A stretch of 64,000 nucleotides of DNA. Source: Fibrobacter sp. Its GTDB lineage: Bacteria > Fibrobacterota > Fibrobacteria > Fibrobacterales > Fibrobacteraceae. Shown piece after piece: positions 1-15,000 of the stretch; position 1 is the first letter of the stretch; every line of letters starts with the position of its first letter. The position numbers and the translations under genes were made by a program. The DNA lies in NCBI GenBank assembly GCA_024398955.1, contig JAKSIG010000009.1, positions 1-64,000 on the forward strand. Reading direction: 5' to 3'. The notes beneath the pieces were generated by a model. The model ran no database searches. It saw only the letters and a list, made by a program, of their open reading frames with translations, and was not told the DNA's origin.

Positions 1-3000
1 TCACCTGGATGGCTGCGATGCCCGGCAGGTTCTTGCCGTTGGGCGACTGTCCCGGAAAGGCCTCCTCGATTACCACACGGAAGCGGTCGGAGGAGTAGCC
101 ACTAGGAATCTCAAACACTACGTAATTGCCCGTGGTGTCTATCAGCACGGCATCTTCACCAGTCAGTTCATCCGAAAGTACAGTCGCATTGTGCGCCAAG
201 TCCGCAAGCATGTTGTCGATGCTTGTGTACTCGGAGCGTCTGTAGGTGACATTGAAGTTGGAATTGGCGGAATCGTTCACGAAGTAGCTCGCGACAGATT
301 CCGTAGAGCCCTCAAGGAAGAGACTGACTTTGCGGATGCTGCTTGTGTCCGCAGAGTGGGAGTCTGGCAAGTCCAGATACACAATCACGCTGTAGTGCGT
401 GAAGTACTGCGCAAGACCGTCAACGGAAACTTCCAGCTTGTTCTCGTTCTGGGAGTTCGGTGCCGTGGTCATGAGGCCGCTGTTCATCAGGGCCGCATTT
501 GCGTCAGTGGAGGAGTTGGCGAAGTTGTGGCTGTAGCCCTGCAGGTTTATGCGGTTGTCGGTACCTGTGGTGCGGTGCCTTTCGATACCGCCGTAGCTCA
601 CGCTCACGGCGCTTGCGCGAGTGCCGTCGTCAAAACGCACGATTTCGCGGTCGTCGTTGCCGTAGGTGCCAGAAAGGGTTCCGCCGATGTTGTTCCAGTT
701 CTTGGCGGCGAAACCGTCCGCTCCAAAAGCCTCGGTTTCCGAATCCGACGGGACCCCCGTCTGCGAGTTACCCACGAAATTGAACGAAAGGGTAGCCTCG
801 TTGCGGATTTCGGGGACGGCCAGTGTATCGTGAACTTGCGACAGAGCTTCCGAGGCGTTGCCCCTGAATGTCGCAAAGCCATTGTCGCCGAACACAACAT
901 CCTTCCCTCTCCCGGTACGGATATCGTCATTTCCAAGGCCTCCGAAGATGACATTGTCACCGTCACCAGCGTCGATGTCATCGGCTCCGGCTGTTCCCAG
1001 GTCCTCGCCCACGTTGAAGCCCTCGTTGGTGACCATCAACGCATTGCGGTCAAGGTCCATGATGACCTTGCCGCCGTCGCCTACAATGGCGTCGTTGCCA
1101 GTACCTGTGCGGATTGTGTCCTTATCGGTTCCACCGATGATAGCGTTCTTTCCGTCACCAGTACTGATGTAGTCCTTGCCACCTTCCCCTTCGTTCTTGC
1201 TCTCTGCATAGAGACGTTCCGAGGTAACGGTATATCGACCGCCGTCGCCGATTGCAACGTTGTCGGAACCGGTAATACGGATAGAGTCCCCGGCGAAACC
1301 GCCCATGGCAACGTTCTTGTCGCCTGCAATAACAATGTTATCGACTCCACCAACGTTGTCGTTAGTCGTTTCAACAAGGTGCATGCCAAGACCAAGCTTG
1401 TCGCCATAAACGGCTTCGCCATTTCCGGCGTTATTGTATTTCAAGCGGCCATTGTCGCCCAGGGCAACATTCTTGTCGCCACCGATGACTATTACATCGT
1501 TCTTGGCACCGCCGACAACGACACTATTTGTGCCTCCGACCTTAATCATGTCGGTGCCACCATTTTCGGCATCTACCGACTGAATGCGATAAGCATCGCG
1601 GTTCACGCCGTCTGTCTGTAGACGGTGTACTGGATTGCCTTGTTCATCGGCAGTACGTCCCGGAGTCTTGCCGATTCCAGTGGTATAGTCGTCAATGAAC
1701 ACTGGATTTTCTGCATCAATATCGCCAACCGTAGAGCCGAGCACCGTATCGCCAACATCTACGCCATTTACCTGACCATTATTATAAAGGACCTGGCCAC
1801 GGTCACCGAAGGCTATACCGCCTTTGTTCATGCTAATGTGGTCATCACCGAGACCGCCAAATGCGATCATGTCGTTGCGAGTTGCATTTGTACTCGATGC
1901 GTCAATACGGTCATGGCCCGACTGCGCGTTGATGACCAGCTGGCCGTCGCCCTCGTAGCCATAGGCGAACTTGAGCGATACAATCGAAATTCCCGCTGTC
2001 AAGGTAAAGTCCCGTGAAATCGAGAACGAACTACTGGTCAGTTCAGAAACGGCACGGCGCTGAACGCTGCCGTCGCTCAGCGTGGCATCCACGAACATAT
2101 TGAACTCATAGCCGTTCGGCGCATCCTTGTGGATGTTGTCGGCTGTAGCCTTGAGCGAATCAAACTTTTCCTTCCAAGACACGAACAAACTCGAATCATC
2201 CGAATCTATTGCATAGCTGTATGTAACAGCACCCAGGTTCAGCACAGGCGGCTGTGAAGAAATTGTCCCGGAACAAATCAAGTTTCTTGTATGGTCCGCC
2301 TGGTAGCTATTCACCTTGATATCGTCATCGAACTCCGCCTGATAGAAACGGAAACCGTCTATATATTCACCTTCGGCAAGGATAAAATCATATTCGATAT
2401 CGAAACCATACTGGTTCGAGAACGAGTCCTTTACCTCGCGACGCTGGGTAACAAAATTATCGGCTTCAGCAGGGGGAACATCTTGCTTCTTGATTATCGC
2501 TTCGACATAGTAAACTTCGGTGTCAGATTCTTCGCGAACAACATTAACACCATTGTTTGCAATAGGCGTCAAGCCGTAATGGTAAACGCCATCATTGAAC
2601 GAAGCACCGTTAGCGGCATTTTCAGCGGCAATCCCCGCATCGCCAAGGTGCAATCCAAATTCGGCGTTTTCGTTGGCTGCATTACCCGTATTCACTACCG
2701 TATATGTCCTATAAGCATCTTCTCGGTAGAGTGTCTTGTTGATATCAACAGTATCCTTGCCCTTACCCAGATTGTATTCAGCATATTCCATCTGCGCCGC
2801 AGTGATGCCGCTCTGCATCATCAAAGGATCATCATTTTCGGCAAGTTGCTTTTCGGGGAACGCTTCAAGTTCCGTATGGGTAAAGCGAACAGCATGCGAG
2901 TCATAGGCATCAACATTCTTTTCGGCTTCATTCCTATTGTTATTCACAAATGCCGTAAGCGTTGCACGGGCGTCAACACCATCCTGCTGGTTGTTTACGA

Positions 3001-6000
3001 ATAAGCGGTCCACGGAAACCATCTCGTCAACAAAGAGAGAATCCCTATTGCCCGAAAGCAAGGCAAAGTTATTTCCACCCGAGGGCAGTTCGATAGGCTC
3101 GTTCATGAACAGAGTTAATATATGCAAACTTGAATCATATGATGCATTCTCTATTCTAAGCCACTTATCCGCAACGGTAGATTCAATTTGATCAATTGAA
3201 TCATTTGCAGTCCCGACATTCCTTGCCTTTTGGCTGACCCACTTGAATGTTTTATGATAGAACAAAGATGACACCTGTGAATCAGACAAGTCGTCATTCC
3301 ATTCTGTTCCTATAATACCATTCAAGACTGCTACCTGCGCTTCGGATAACGAAGAGAAGTCTATCTTTGCAACGCCATCGACAACCTGGAGACTGAACAA
3401 CATTCCTTCGTCAAAGTTGTTCAGTTCATTAAAGTTCGAGGCCTGCTGCATGCCGCTTTGCCCCTCAACAACATGCTTGTAATTAAGCATGGCCGGGTTG
3501 CCGGTATCAAGCATCATGCTTTTGCCGTAACCATAAGCGTATACGGCACCATCAATGTCATTGATTTTTTCTTCTTTTGCACCCACTTTGGTGACTCCAT
3601 AATCATCCAAAGCGTTATCGGGAACTGCAGTTACGGTAATGGAACGACTCTTATTCTCACTATCGAAACTTACAATAATGGAGCCATCAGCCTGGGAACT
3701 AAAGCCGGAACATGAAACGACCAGACGCTTGCTTTCCGCAACGGCTTTCGAATTTGCCAATACCTGGGTCGGAGTAATTTTTACATATACGGTTTGACCA
3801 TCAGACAACTGGCCTTTGTATTCAACATTGTAAGAAGTGCTTGTAAAATCACTCCTTCCAGATTCGGACAATACAGAATTGTGCTCAAAAATAGTCAGCA
3901 AGTCGCTCGACAAACTAGACGCATTTGTGGTTGTTTGTTCAAAGTTTTCCCAATCGTAACTATTCGGCAAACTCGCATTCACAATCACTGCATCATGAAC
4001 GGTCATCGGTTGTCTTGTAATGCCGTTGTAGAACGTAATCACATTGCCATTGAGTTCATAGTATCTATCACAACCTTCTGTATATTCACAAACAGTTTTT
4101 TTGCCGATTGTAATTGAATCTATTTCCATATCCTCGTAAGCAAGGTACACCTTGGAATCGTCGACACGGAGAACATTTGAACGCACACATATTGTAAGTG
4201 TTTTTTCAGCTTGTAAAAGATTCGAGTTGATCGTTACTACATTGCCGGATAAATTATAATCACTAGTTGACCAATTTTGCTTTACTCCGTCCACATAGAA
4301 AGAAAGGACCTGGTTTGCAGCAGCTTCATTTGAATCGGGCTGTGGCACATAGATGGAATTCACCTTGAACTCGTTGCTTGCGCCAATAATGAATTCTTCG
4401 GTACGGACTAGCGGTCTTCCCGCGACAACATCGCCGTCTCTGTTTTCTCCAGCAAATACAAGTCCCACGGAAGTCACGGATTTCGTCAAGACATTCTTGG
4501 TGGAACCATTGTTCCATGTACTCGAAATTGCGATAGCCTTACGAACGCCTTCTTCGATTAAATCATCTTGAAGAGCCTTTACAAAGACTTCTACAGGGGT
4601 ATTATTTGTCGGATGGACCGTTATGGTCTCTCCCCACTCAATGCCACCACCCGCATTTTTCCTATATCCTACAAGGAAGCCCCTGTCTCCACGATTGGAG
4701 TCCACCGTTGAGGGAACAGGCGCGCTTATCGTCACATCAAGAGTTTGGTTATTTTGAAGTCCGGCACACCCAACAAAGAAGGACGCCGGAGCAGCATTTT
4801 CACTTGAAAGAAACACTTCATAGGATTCTTGTATTTCAAAGTCAGGTTGGTTTTGAGTTCCCTTGTTTTCAACGATGAAAACGGCAGGCGCACTATCAGA
4901 ATCAACGACAGTAAAACTTTCTGTCAAGGATTCCTTGCTCGTATCGACTACACCATTTGCATCAACGAATTCATACTTGACATCAACGGTCTGACCGTCA
5001 GTATTGGCGCTTCGGAGTGTGTATTCCTTGTCGAGACCGCCCATGCTAAAGGTATCGTTGCCCTTGCCACCGTTAAGTTCTGTCACATCGGTAGACTTGT
5101 TGCCCACGACATAGAACATATCGTCACCGGCAGCGGCATCGAACTGAGTACTTTCGACACCGGCAGCCTTGATGGCAACAAGGTCACTCAGCATGCCCTC
5201 CTTAGTCACGACGAATACATCCTCGGCATCGGTTCCACGAACATTCAGCGTATCCGTGTCTTTTCCGCCATCAATGGTCATTGCACCACGGTCAAACGGA
5301 GTTACCCCATCTTCCTTGCGGAAAGAGTATACACTGAAGGTGTCGTCGCCACGACCACCAGACATACTCAATGAACCCGCATTGTTAAGAGCAACAAATT
5401 CATCGGCACCAGAGCCACCTTCAATATTGAGCTTTGTTTTGGAGGATACTCCGTCGCTTAGGTATGACGCTTCGTTTGTCTTTACCGCATTAAATTTATC
5501 AACAGGTTGGATATTGGCCGAAGTGCCAGGAACTCTATCAGAATTGTAGAGTTGCCCAACATAGAATTTATCAGCCCCTGCACCGCCATCAACATTGGTC
5601 GTTTGCGCGGTTCCATCGATATACACCTGGTCATCGCCGCCATTTGCGTTAACATTCAGGACATCGACTCCCTGGGTGTAGTTCACACGTTCAATGTTGG
5701 AATTGAGATTCTTTTTTACAGTCTCGCTAATTTCAGAGTCAAAATCATTTTCTGTAATTGGCAGAAGCGCAACAAAGCCCAAGTTTTGTTCTTCATTCTG
5801 ACGCAACAGCAAGCGGTCAATACTTTCCGTACCTTCAACAACAAGTGTATCGGAACCATCCAACCCCGAATCAGTCACATTGGTGTAATTCGTGGTACTG
5901 TCGCCCATCAACTTAACGGTAATCTTGTCACTACCGCCCTGACCATCAACGAAGTCCATGCCCGGGCCAGTAGTTATCTTGTCGTTGCCGCCCGTCGTCT

Positions 6001-9000
6001 GTGATTTTGCATTGGCATATATCTTGCCATGTAAGCCATAGTTATCACCAAAGACAATCTTGTCATCAACACCGGGTTGAGCGGTCAATTCATTTCCATC
6101 GGCAATCGACGACGACTGGTAATCCGTAACACCGTTATCGCCATACAGCATATCGTTGCCGGCACCGCCGTCAATAATGTCGTCTCCAAGACCACCGTAG
6201 ATTATGTCGTTATCAATGCCGCCGCTGATTGTATCGGCACCACCATCGCCGTCGATGATGTCATTACCTATGCCTCCATAAATCTTATCAGCGCCACCAT
6301 TAGTAGTATCGCTACCATCATCGCCGAAGATTAGGTCATTGCCTTCATCGCCGTAGATGATATCATTACCCATTGAAGACAATTCATCAAATGAATACTG
6401 TATCAAATTATTATTAACTAGGTTATTATCAGATTCCCCATTGCTACTTTTCTGATATTTATTTTTCAATTCACTCACAAACGGAGTCAATGGATTTCCA
6501 TTTTCATTCACAAGTTTGATTTTAAATTCATTTTCTTTTATTTCGGTATCCCTTTCATTATTTTTTTTGAACTGCGCATCTATGAATTCCTGACTGAATG
6601 CGGCAACGCTAGTTTCTACACTTGATATGTTTACGTCAAAAGGCTTTGCAACGTTTTTTGAGCCTCCAGCAATTCTATCTCCGAAAACAACATCCATGCC
6701 TTCGCCACCATGAATAGTGTCGTCGTCCGAGCCACCCATAATGCGGTCATGACCCTTTTCGCCATAAATTAGATCATTTCCGGCACCTCCGTCGATACGG
6801 TCGTCGCCGCCACCGCCGTGGATTTCATCATTGCCTTTACCGCCAATGAGAGTGTCCTTACCCCCATCTAGGCTGATATCGGTGCGGTCAATAGTCCACT
6901 TTTCACTATCAGGCTCAATCTTTTCATATACGATTCGCCCCCCATCACCAAAAATGAAGTCGGCACCATCACCGCCATCAATTTGGTCGTCGCCGCCACC
7001 GCCGAATATAAAATCCCGGTCAGAGCCGCCAAGAATAATATCGCCACCAGACCTATCAGCGTCAACATTCGCTTCTGCAGAAATTTTTAATTTCCCATTT
7101 TTAAACTCAACTTTTGGGGGAACAGCATACGAATCGCCGAAGATAACATTCAATCCTGTTGCACCAATAATAGTGTCTTTTCCCGCACCTCCTGTAATAA
7201 GGACATAGTGCCCAGCCCCAAGAGTCAATCCAGAAAGGTCAATGTAATCGTCACCATCACCGCCGTTGATTTCTATGTCAAAATTGGCTTCTTGAACACT
7301 ATTTCCTTCAGCTAACTTAATATATATCTTATCATTTCCCTTTTCAGCATTGACAATTAGCTTGCCATTTCCAGTAACAGTTTCTTTGTGATTATAATTA
7401 TCAGCAACTACGTTACCATTAATATTTAATATTAATGTTTCATCACCATCATCCAGCGTTTTATTCACATTATCTGTTGATACTCGGCTCGACGCATTGG
7501 AACCAATGTTTGCAACAACATCATCACCCGACTTGGAAATCATCACTGGTTTCACGGTGTGTTCATAATTAAATTCAAACAGAGTGATGTCATCCGTAAT
7601 GTTCCATTTCTTGGTATAGAACAGTAAATCAAGGTAGGCATACAACTTGGCTGTAATGGCTCCATTTACATCGAACATGCCAAAAAGGCCTTCTTCCTTA
7701 AATACTCGTTCAATTTCGTTCAGGCGAAGTTTGCCATCCTTGTTCGGGTCAAACAGGTTAAACCCGACATTGATGCCTACACCACCACCTACACCAGCAC
7801 TCACGCCAGCATTCAGTTCAGCAGAGGCTTTTAACCCACCATAGAAAGAGAGCTCATTTTTATCATTACCCATTCCATCAAGGTCATCTACGTAGAAACC
7901 ATTTAACAATCGGCTAAAGTCCTTATAGTCGCTACCCACCCACTGTCGAATACCTAAGGTATCATAGCCAAAGGCAAGGTCTATATTCGCATTGAAAGAC
8001 ACTCCTAAACGAACGCCAAGCGGAGCCCAAATTCGGATAAATGTATCCCAGTCAAAGTCAAAACTGAGCTTGGGCATATCATAATGGACTAAATCAATAT
8101 CCTGACCAAGCAACAGCTTAAAGATATTAGTCGGTTCATCCCAGATAAATTTCCAGGAACCATCTCCGACCTGCAAACCGTTACCAGAAAGAGCAGACGA
8201 AGCGTTCTGTGCTAAATTTTCATAATCTGTTACATAACTTGATATATTAAGTGAATCAAGTGTTGTATTACCTCTCAAAAAATTATTAGCCGTAGAGTCA
8301 CCAAAACCACCTCCACTAACCAGATTCATACTCCCTAAATCAATTTTCAACTCTTTTTCTTTGCCAAAGGCAGCAACCTTTTCACTTAAAGCAATAAGGT
8401 CCTTAATAGCATACACCATGCTGTCATCAAATTTACCCTTACTGAATTCCTTTGCAAGGCTAAGAGGCGTAATTTCAATGCCAAGGTCATCAAGTACTGG
8501 GAACGGCGTTGTCAAGAAATCAATTAAAGGTTTCAATGGCTCAACGACTTTTTGTATTTTCGATACAATGGGTCCAAGTACTCCACCAATAAATGAACCC
8601 ATGTCCAGTTTAAAATCCCTGAATCTAAGAGCCTTAATTTCACCATTATCCCAAACAAATTCAAAATTTCCCTCAATGTTCGGGAACTTAGGAGCATCGC
8701 CCTCGACATCAGAAAGAACTCCGACTTTCAGTCCGAGCAACATGTTGACTGTAGCGGTGGGAGTAAATGTAGGAAGTTGGCCTAAAATTTCAGACAAGTT
8801 TACGTTAACAAAATCACTTCCACCTGATTTATGATCTATATCAAGGCCAAATTTCAAATCAACGCCTTTTTCATACTCGGAGCCATTACTTGATTTCTCT
8901 AGACTATCAAGGTCCAATTCAACCCCAAGCCCTGCCATTTTCCCAAGAACTTTACCAGACAAGCCGGTCTTGATTTCAACACTTACATCGTTTTCATCAT

Positions 9001-12000
9001 AGAAAATAAACTGAAATCCCCCGTCCTTAGAGACCTTCATGCCAAAATTCAGCATCCACACAAGGCTCAAATCAACACCAGCATCAGTTTCCAACCCAAG
9101 GCCGGGGAGTCCAAGGTCAAATCCGATGTTATTGCCAAAGGAATATGTTCCACCTAGCGTAAAGAACCATTCGGCAAAGTCTGAGCCCTGCTTATAATAA
9201 ACACCATTGCCCTCTTTATGCCATTCTTGTGCATCAGACAGTTTCGTCAAGAGTGTAGAATCCGAAGTCAATTGCGCATAGAAACCGAAAAGATCATTGA
9301 GCTTCTGCGCAACCATTTCAGCGGTCATGCCTGTAGATTCATAGACAAAGTCAGAGAATGGTTCAAGCACCTGTTGCTTGAGTTTACTCAAGAAATCTAC
9401 ACCGCCGCTCACGGCACTACCCACCACGGGTACATCCTTGATGTTGCTCATCATGCCGCTATTGATACTGGATTCCAGCGAATCTAGTAAATTATTTAGG
9501 CCGGTCACAGCCAGTTTTATCTTGTCAAACCAATCAAGATTTCCTTCGGCTAGGTCTTCTATTCTCTTGTAGACCTCACTAAAATCAACCACTAAATCGC
9601 CAGCATCTACCGCAGACGCGTCTTCCAAAATCAGTTTTATATTCACAGAAGACGCCGCAGTACCACTAGCTGTTTTTTCCGCAACAATATTTACAGAAGA
9701 ATCCGCAGAAATCACTCGTGTATCTAACCAAGCCGATATATCAGAAAGTGCTTGTCCAACAACAGAATTTACATTATTTCCACAAGCAATACCACTTCCA
9801 TTCCATTTACCAAACTTGATACAACCTAATTCATAACCACATACGCTAACAGGCAGATTGCCGAATATTGACATCGGAACAGCAAATTCAAAGGGTATCG
9901 GCAAAGGGTCGTCATCTTCATCAAGGAGTTCCCAATCAAGCAGTGATAAATCATTTTGTCCGAAAGTTCCAACGAAAGCAGCCTTACCCACAACAAACGA
10001 ATCGCCCTTATCCGAACCAACTGTAATCAAATTCTTGAGCAAGGCATCAAAGCCTTTTGTTTGACCATCGCCATCGATACCCAAATTGAACGAAAGCTTT
10101 TGACCTACGATATTGACATTCGCACCAAACTGAATAGCATCTTTCAAGATAAAATCAAAGGAACTGCCTACAGACATTTCAGCAGACAAACTGAACCAAA
10201 AATCACCCTCAACCTTTAAATCAGCATTACCACTAATTCCCCCACCTGAGCCACCGAAGTTAAACTTATGGACCGCACTAAAACCCTTGCTGATATTAAA
10301 GCCAAATACAACGGTACCGTCAACGACATCTATTCCGAAAATAGACGCATCGGCATCAATATTTTGAGCAGCAACCAATCCAGCATCTTCCAGATATTTC
10401 GTCAGTCGATTGCTTAACCCCTGAAGGCTCACAATATTATCTTTACGAAGCTTGCTAACGATATCACGGATGTCGTTAGCGACATTCACCAAATCCCCCA
10501 CGGACTTGTTTATCACAGGGATTTTCGCGTCGCTATTTTGCGCAACTGCAGTCAACCTTTGAACAAGACCTTCAAGCAAGGCATAGACATCTTGCACCGA
10601 GAAATTTGACAAATCAGAAAGTTTATCATGTATTGCTGTCTCTAGGCCTGAAAAGTCAGATTTTATTGACGGAAGACCATTCTTTTCCTCTAGTTCAATC
10701 TTGTTTTCGCCGATATAGAATGTGTCAAAACCAGGAACCGCGACAGCGCCGTCAAATTCAAACTTATTTGAAGATTCAGATTGTTGATTGGCCGATGTAT
10801 ACACAAACTGAGGATTCTGGAATTCCCAGTTACTCAAGAACGAATCGTTAGCATTATTAGCATCCGTCTTCTTGTTTGCAGTAAAAGTCGCCTCGACATG
10901 CACTGAACCGTCAGCGACGAGATTCACATCAACAAAATTGAAAGTGGCCTCAATGGCGGCGACATATCTTAAAGATATATTCGGATCATTCCAATTGACT
11001 GTAGTCGAGGCGTTTTCCTTGATAACAATCCAATCAGTTTTTGAAACTGTAATGGAATCGACGTTCCCTTCCGAATTTACATCAAGATTATGAATCTTAA
11101 AGTAAACATCTCCAAACTTAACATATCCACCAACAGCAAACGAGCTCTTATTTGCATTTTCATCCAACGAAATTACAACAAATTCAGGATTGGAAGAATC
11201 AATCGCTTTAACCTCTATAGCTTTACCAATAGAGAAATCGACCTTCGCATACAATTCTACCTTGGCATCGGCACTTTCATCAAGGCTAAATAATTTAGAC
11301 CAATCAATACCAAGTAAGGTTGTGCCAACAATGCGGTAATCATCATTACCACATTTGCTAGCCCTCATTGGCGAGAAGCCTAGCCTTTCTAGGACTTTAC
11401 TCGAACCAATATTTTCAAGCGCAAATGCAGCATTCGAGCGAAATTCAAGATGGTCCATCGGATTGTCTTTTACATCCTGCCAACATAAGGAGGGTAAGTC
11501 ATCTAGACTATTTGGATTAATCAGTGCGTTAATGGCATTAACTACAGCCACAATGTTGGCATCTGCATCAACTCCACCAAGCAAAGACTCGAAATCCACA
11601 GGGCCAAGATTATTTCCACCGAAATCGACCAGCTTAAAGTCGTTTTTCTCGCCAATTGTATTTGAATCAAGTCCTAAAGTAGTGCTTACAACAGAAGTCC
11701 CTTCAGCAACAGCAAATACAACTTTATCATTCCGTACAGAAACAGATTTCAATGCTCCATTTTGCGTGGTAGAATTATTTGCTTTCCAAGCATCCTCTAT
11801 AGCACGAGAAAGGTCATTTGAATCACTACAATTCTTGGTATCTATATGTAATTCGTCAGAGCCTATGGTTATATCTAAAAACTTATCAGAGATTGTAGCA
11901 GAATAAATTTCTGTTTTATTGGAAGTAACACCTATTGAATAAGTTCCTGATTCATCAACAAAAGATAAATCAAACGCACCTTCACAGAGTTTCTGAAGTT

Positions 12001-15000
12001 CCAAGACTAAAGCATTGTAAGATTCTTGTGCTTTATCGAGATCAGCCCCCAAAGACAGAGATGTTACACTATCAAGTGTTATCGAATCAACAAGGGTAAG
12101 GGCTTTGCCTATCACTTGATATTTTTCCAACAAAAGGATGCTGTTGTCAGAAACGATTCTCCAACATGCTTTTTCCTTGCTTGTCGCAAATACTCCTACA
12201 GTATATTCGTCTGGATTTTGTTCTTGGCGAATAGTATTTTCTTGTACAAGGAACTTTCCATTAAAATCGGCATCAACGATCGGATTTTCAGGATCGGTTC
12301 CAACAACATAATTTATGGAAGATTGAAGACTATTCTTGTCCGCAATGGCATCAGATTCATTCGTGCTAGCCGTAAAACAAGTATCATGCGCAGGAGAATC
12401 AATATATTTTGATTTATATTCACAATTTCCCGTAGCGACATCTATAGAATACTTTTCTAGCAAGATTCCCTTTTCTGAACCAATCACTCCCGATGCATTC
12501 AGCACACCTGACATACGCATATACTTGAATCCAGAGTTTGATTCAAGCGTGTAATAAGGTGAGTCAACGACAATCGCATCTCCAACACGACTCGTTTTAT
12601 ATCCTTGAAGCAGAGATGGGTCACAACCAAACCGAACGACGCCACTGGAATCGGCTTCTATAACATACAATCCATATGTATTCTTGATAGATCGTCCAAA
12701 ATCCAATTCGCCAACAGAATCCAAGCCGAACTGGTCCTCATCATTTTTTTGAAGTGAGAGGTATTTGTCTAGGCTTTCCCACCAATTGGCATTTTCGGCC
12801 ACCCCTTTGCTAAAAAGGTCATTAGCAAAATCTATAACATTTGATAATTTTAAAGTTATAGTTTGATTAGATGCATTTTTCGCATCTTTAAGAACAATAC
12901 TAAGCGGATTATAATCCAATGTTAAAGAACAACATGTCTGCAAAACTGTATTAACGAGTTTCAACTCACCAAATGCATCAGCTTCTTCGGAACGATAAAT
13001 GCTAAATTCTTCGTCACTTGTAAAAATCAGTTTCCTATTTTGGACATTATATTCTATATCCGGTAGACTCGTATTTAACAGTGTCGTATATTCACCATTC
13101 GTTCCACGAGATTCTGCGACATATCTAAAGTTCTGAGAAGATATTCCTCCGCTCAACACTAAAACAGTTGTTTCATTTGATGCACTATTAGGTTTCACCT
13201 TAAACGAGAATGAATAATCTTCATTATTGCCGTCAATTATTACATCTTTTGTTTTTGTTATCTGCAGTTGGCTTCCTACATCATAGAAATAGTATGTTTC
13301 ATTTTGACCAACATTTGCATCATCTATTATATCGTCTATGATAGTTTCGTTACCAATTGTCAAATATTTAAAATTTACATTCAACTTAAAATTTACGCCG
13401 GCTTCACAAGAGGCAACAACATTTCCAAATGTTGCAACATTCACAAAATAATCACCAAGCGATTTCGCCAAGTTCAAGTCAAAATCGACTTCATTGCTAA
13501 ATTTCAAATTAAATTCAAAGGTATAGTGATCTAATTTAAAATTATTTCTTGTTGACTCCGTCGCATTTCCTACATCATTTATAACAATCGTCTCTTCACC
13601 AACGAATCCAACATAACTTAAAGAGCAAACATCATCATTTATTTCGAAAGCCTTTTTCCACGCATTATTGAAAACCTCAACAAATGTTTCGACACTAGAA
13701 AAATTAGCCTTGTATTTACCCTTATCAACAACAAATAAGCCAACAACATTATTTGCAGAATTAGACGAATCCACAAATCCGTTAACAACCATGTCTATTT
13801 TATCAACGACATCTGCAACTTTTTCAACGGAACCACCCAAGAAATCCATCTTGACGTTATCTTCCAGCTGTTTGCGAAGGGCGGTTTGCATTGATTGAAG
13901 ATATGCAGCAACCTGATGGGAAAGAGTTTCACCGGATAGCGACGCAAAAGCTTTTATCTCATCTGGTACAATCCAGTTTTCGGTCAGCGAATCATAACCG
14001 AATTCATATGGGTCTTCGGCAGCATCTAGTTTTGCGACGGTCATCGAGCCAGACTTTAATGTTGCTGCTTCCACCGAGAATTTCGGTATTGCAGTAAATA
14101 CACTTCCATTATTTGCTTCATAACTTGCCGTTAGGCTAAATATTCCGTTTGTAACAGTCGCGCTAAACAAGCTTAAAGAAATGGTTTCATTGATATTATC
14201 TTTCGAAATTGACAAATTAAGCTTGTCAAGATTAAAGCTATCAAAACAGAGTTTTCCTGTTGCAGAATTTATATGGACATCTAATTTAATCCTAACCGAG
14301 CAGTCAACATTGAGATTACCTAGTTTAAGCAATCCAAAATTCACCAATTCATCAGTTCCCGTTGCCATATTGGCGATAGTTGGTGTAATGTTTAAATAAA
14401 GCGATGTCGGAGCTTCATTCGATGTGGAAAGGGCGACATTTTGCAAAACATTTTGCCCGTCTCCGACTAGGTTCACGACATGTCCGTTTCCATCATCCAA
14501 AGACATGTGTTCCAGCAAAGAACCAAGAATCGATTGTTTTTCTTCAACAAGTTTTTCGAAATATGTTCCGATTTTTTCAAGATTCAAAACACCATTTTCA
14601 ACTGCGCCATTAATCGCAAAAGACGCTCTGGCCCAATACTCTTGTAAGTTTCCGACAATGTCAGAAATTTTAACTTCTTCATAATCGCAATTGTGAATAA
14701 AGGGAATCTGCGAAAAATCAACCTTGTTGTCGAAAATATGTTCTAGGGAGAAATTGCCTATGCCCTGTTTAGGCTGTAAACTAGGCATATTCACAGAGAA
14801 TTCGCCATTTTCCGGGCCTTTCACCTTGATAACATCATTAACATCTACAAATTCAAAAGGAAAGTCATCATTTGCATCAAGAGAGAACTCCAAATCTAGT
14901 CCAACATCAGTCGTTGCATTCCGATATGTAGCAACAATGTCGGCACTATCTAGCGTAGTGTCTTGCAAACTTGTTTCAACTACAGTCAACCCCATAAAAG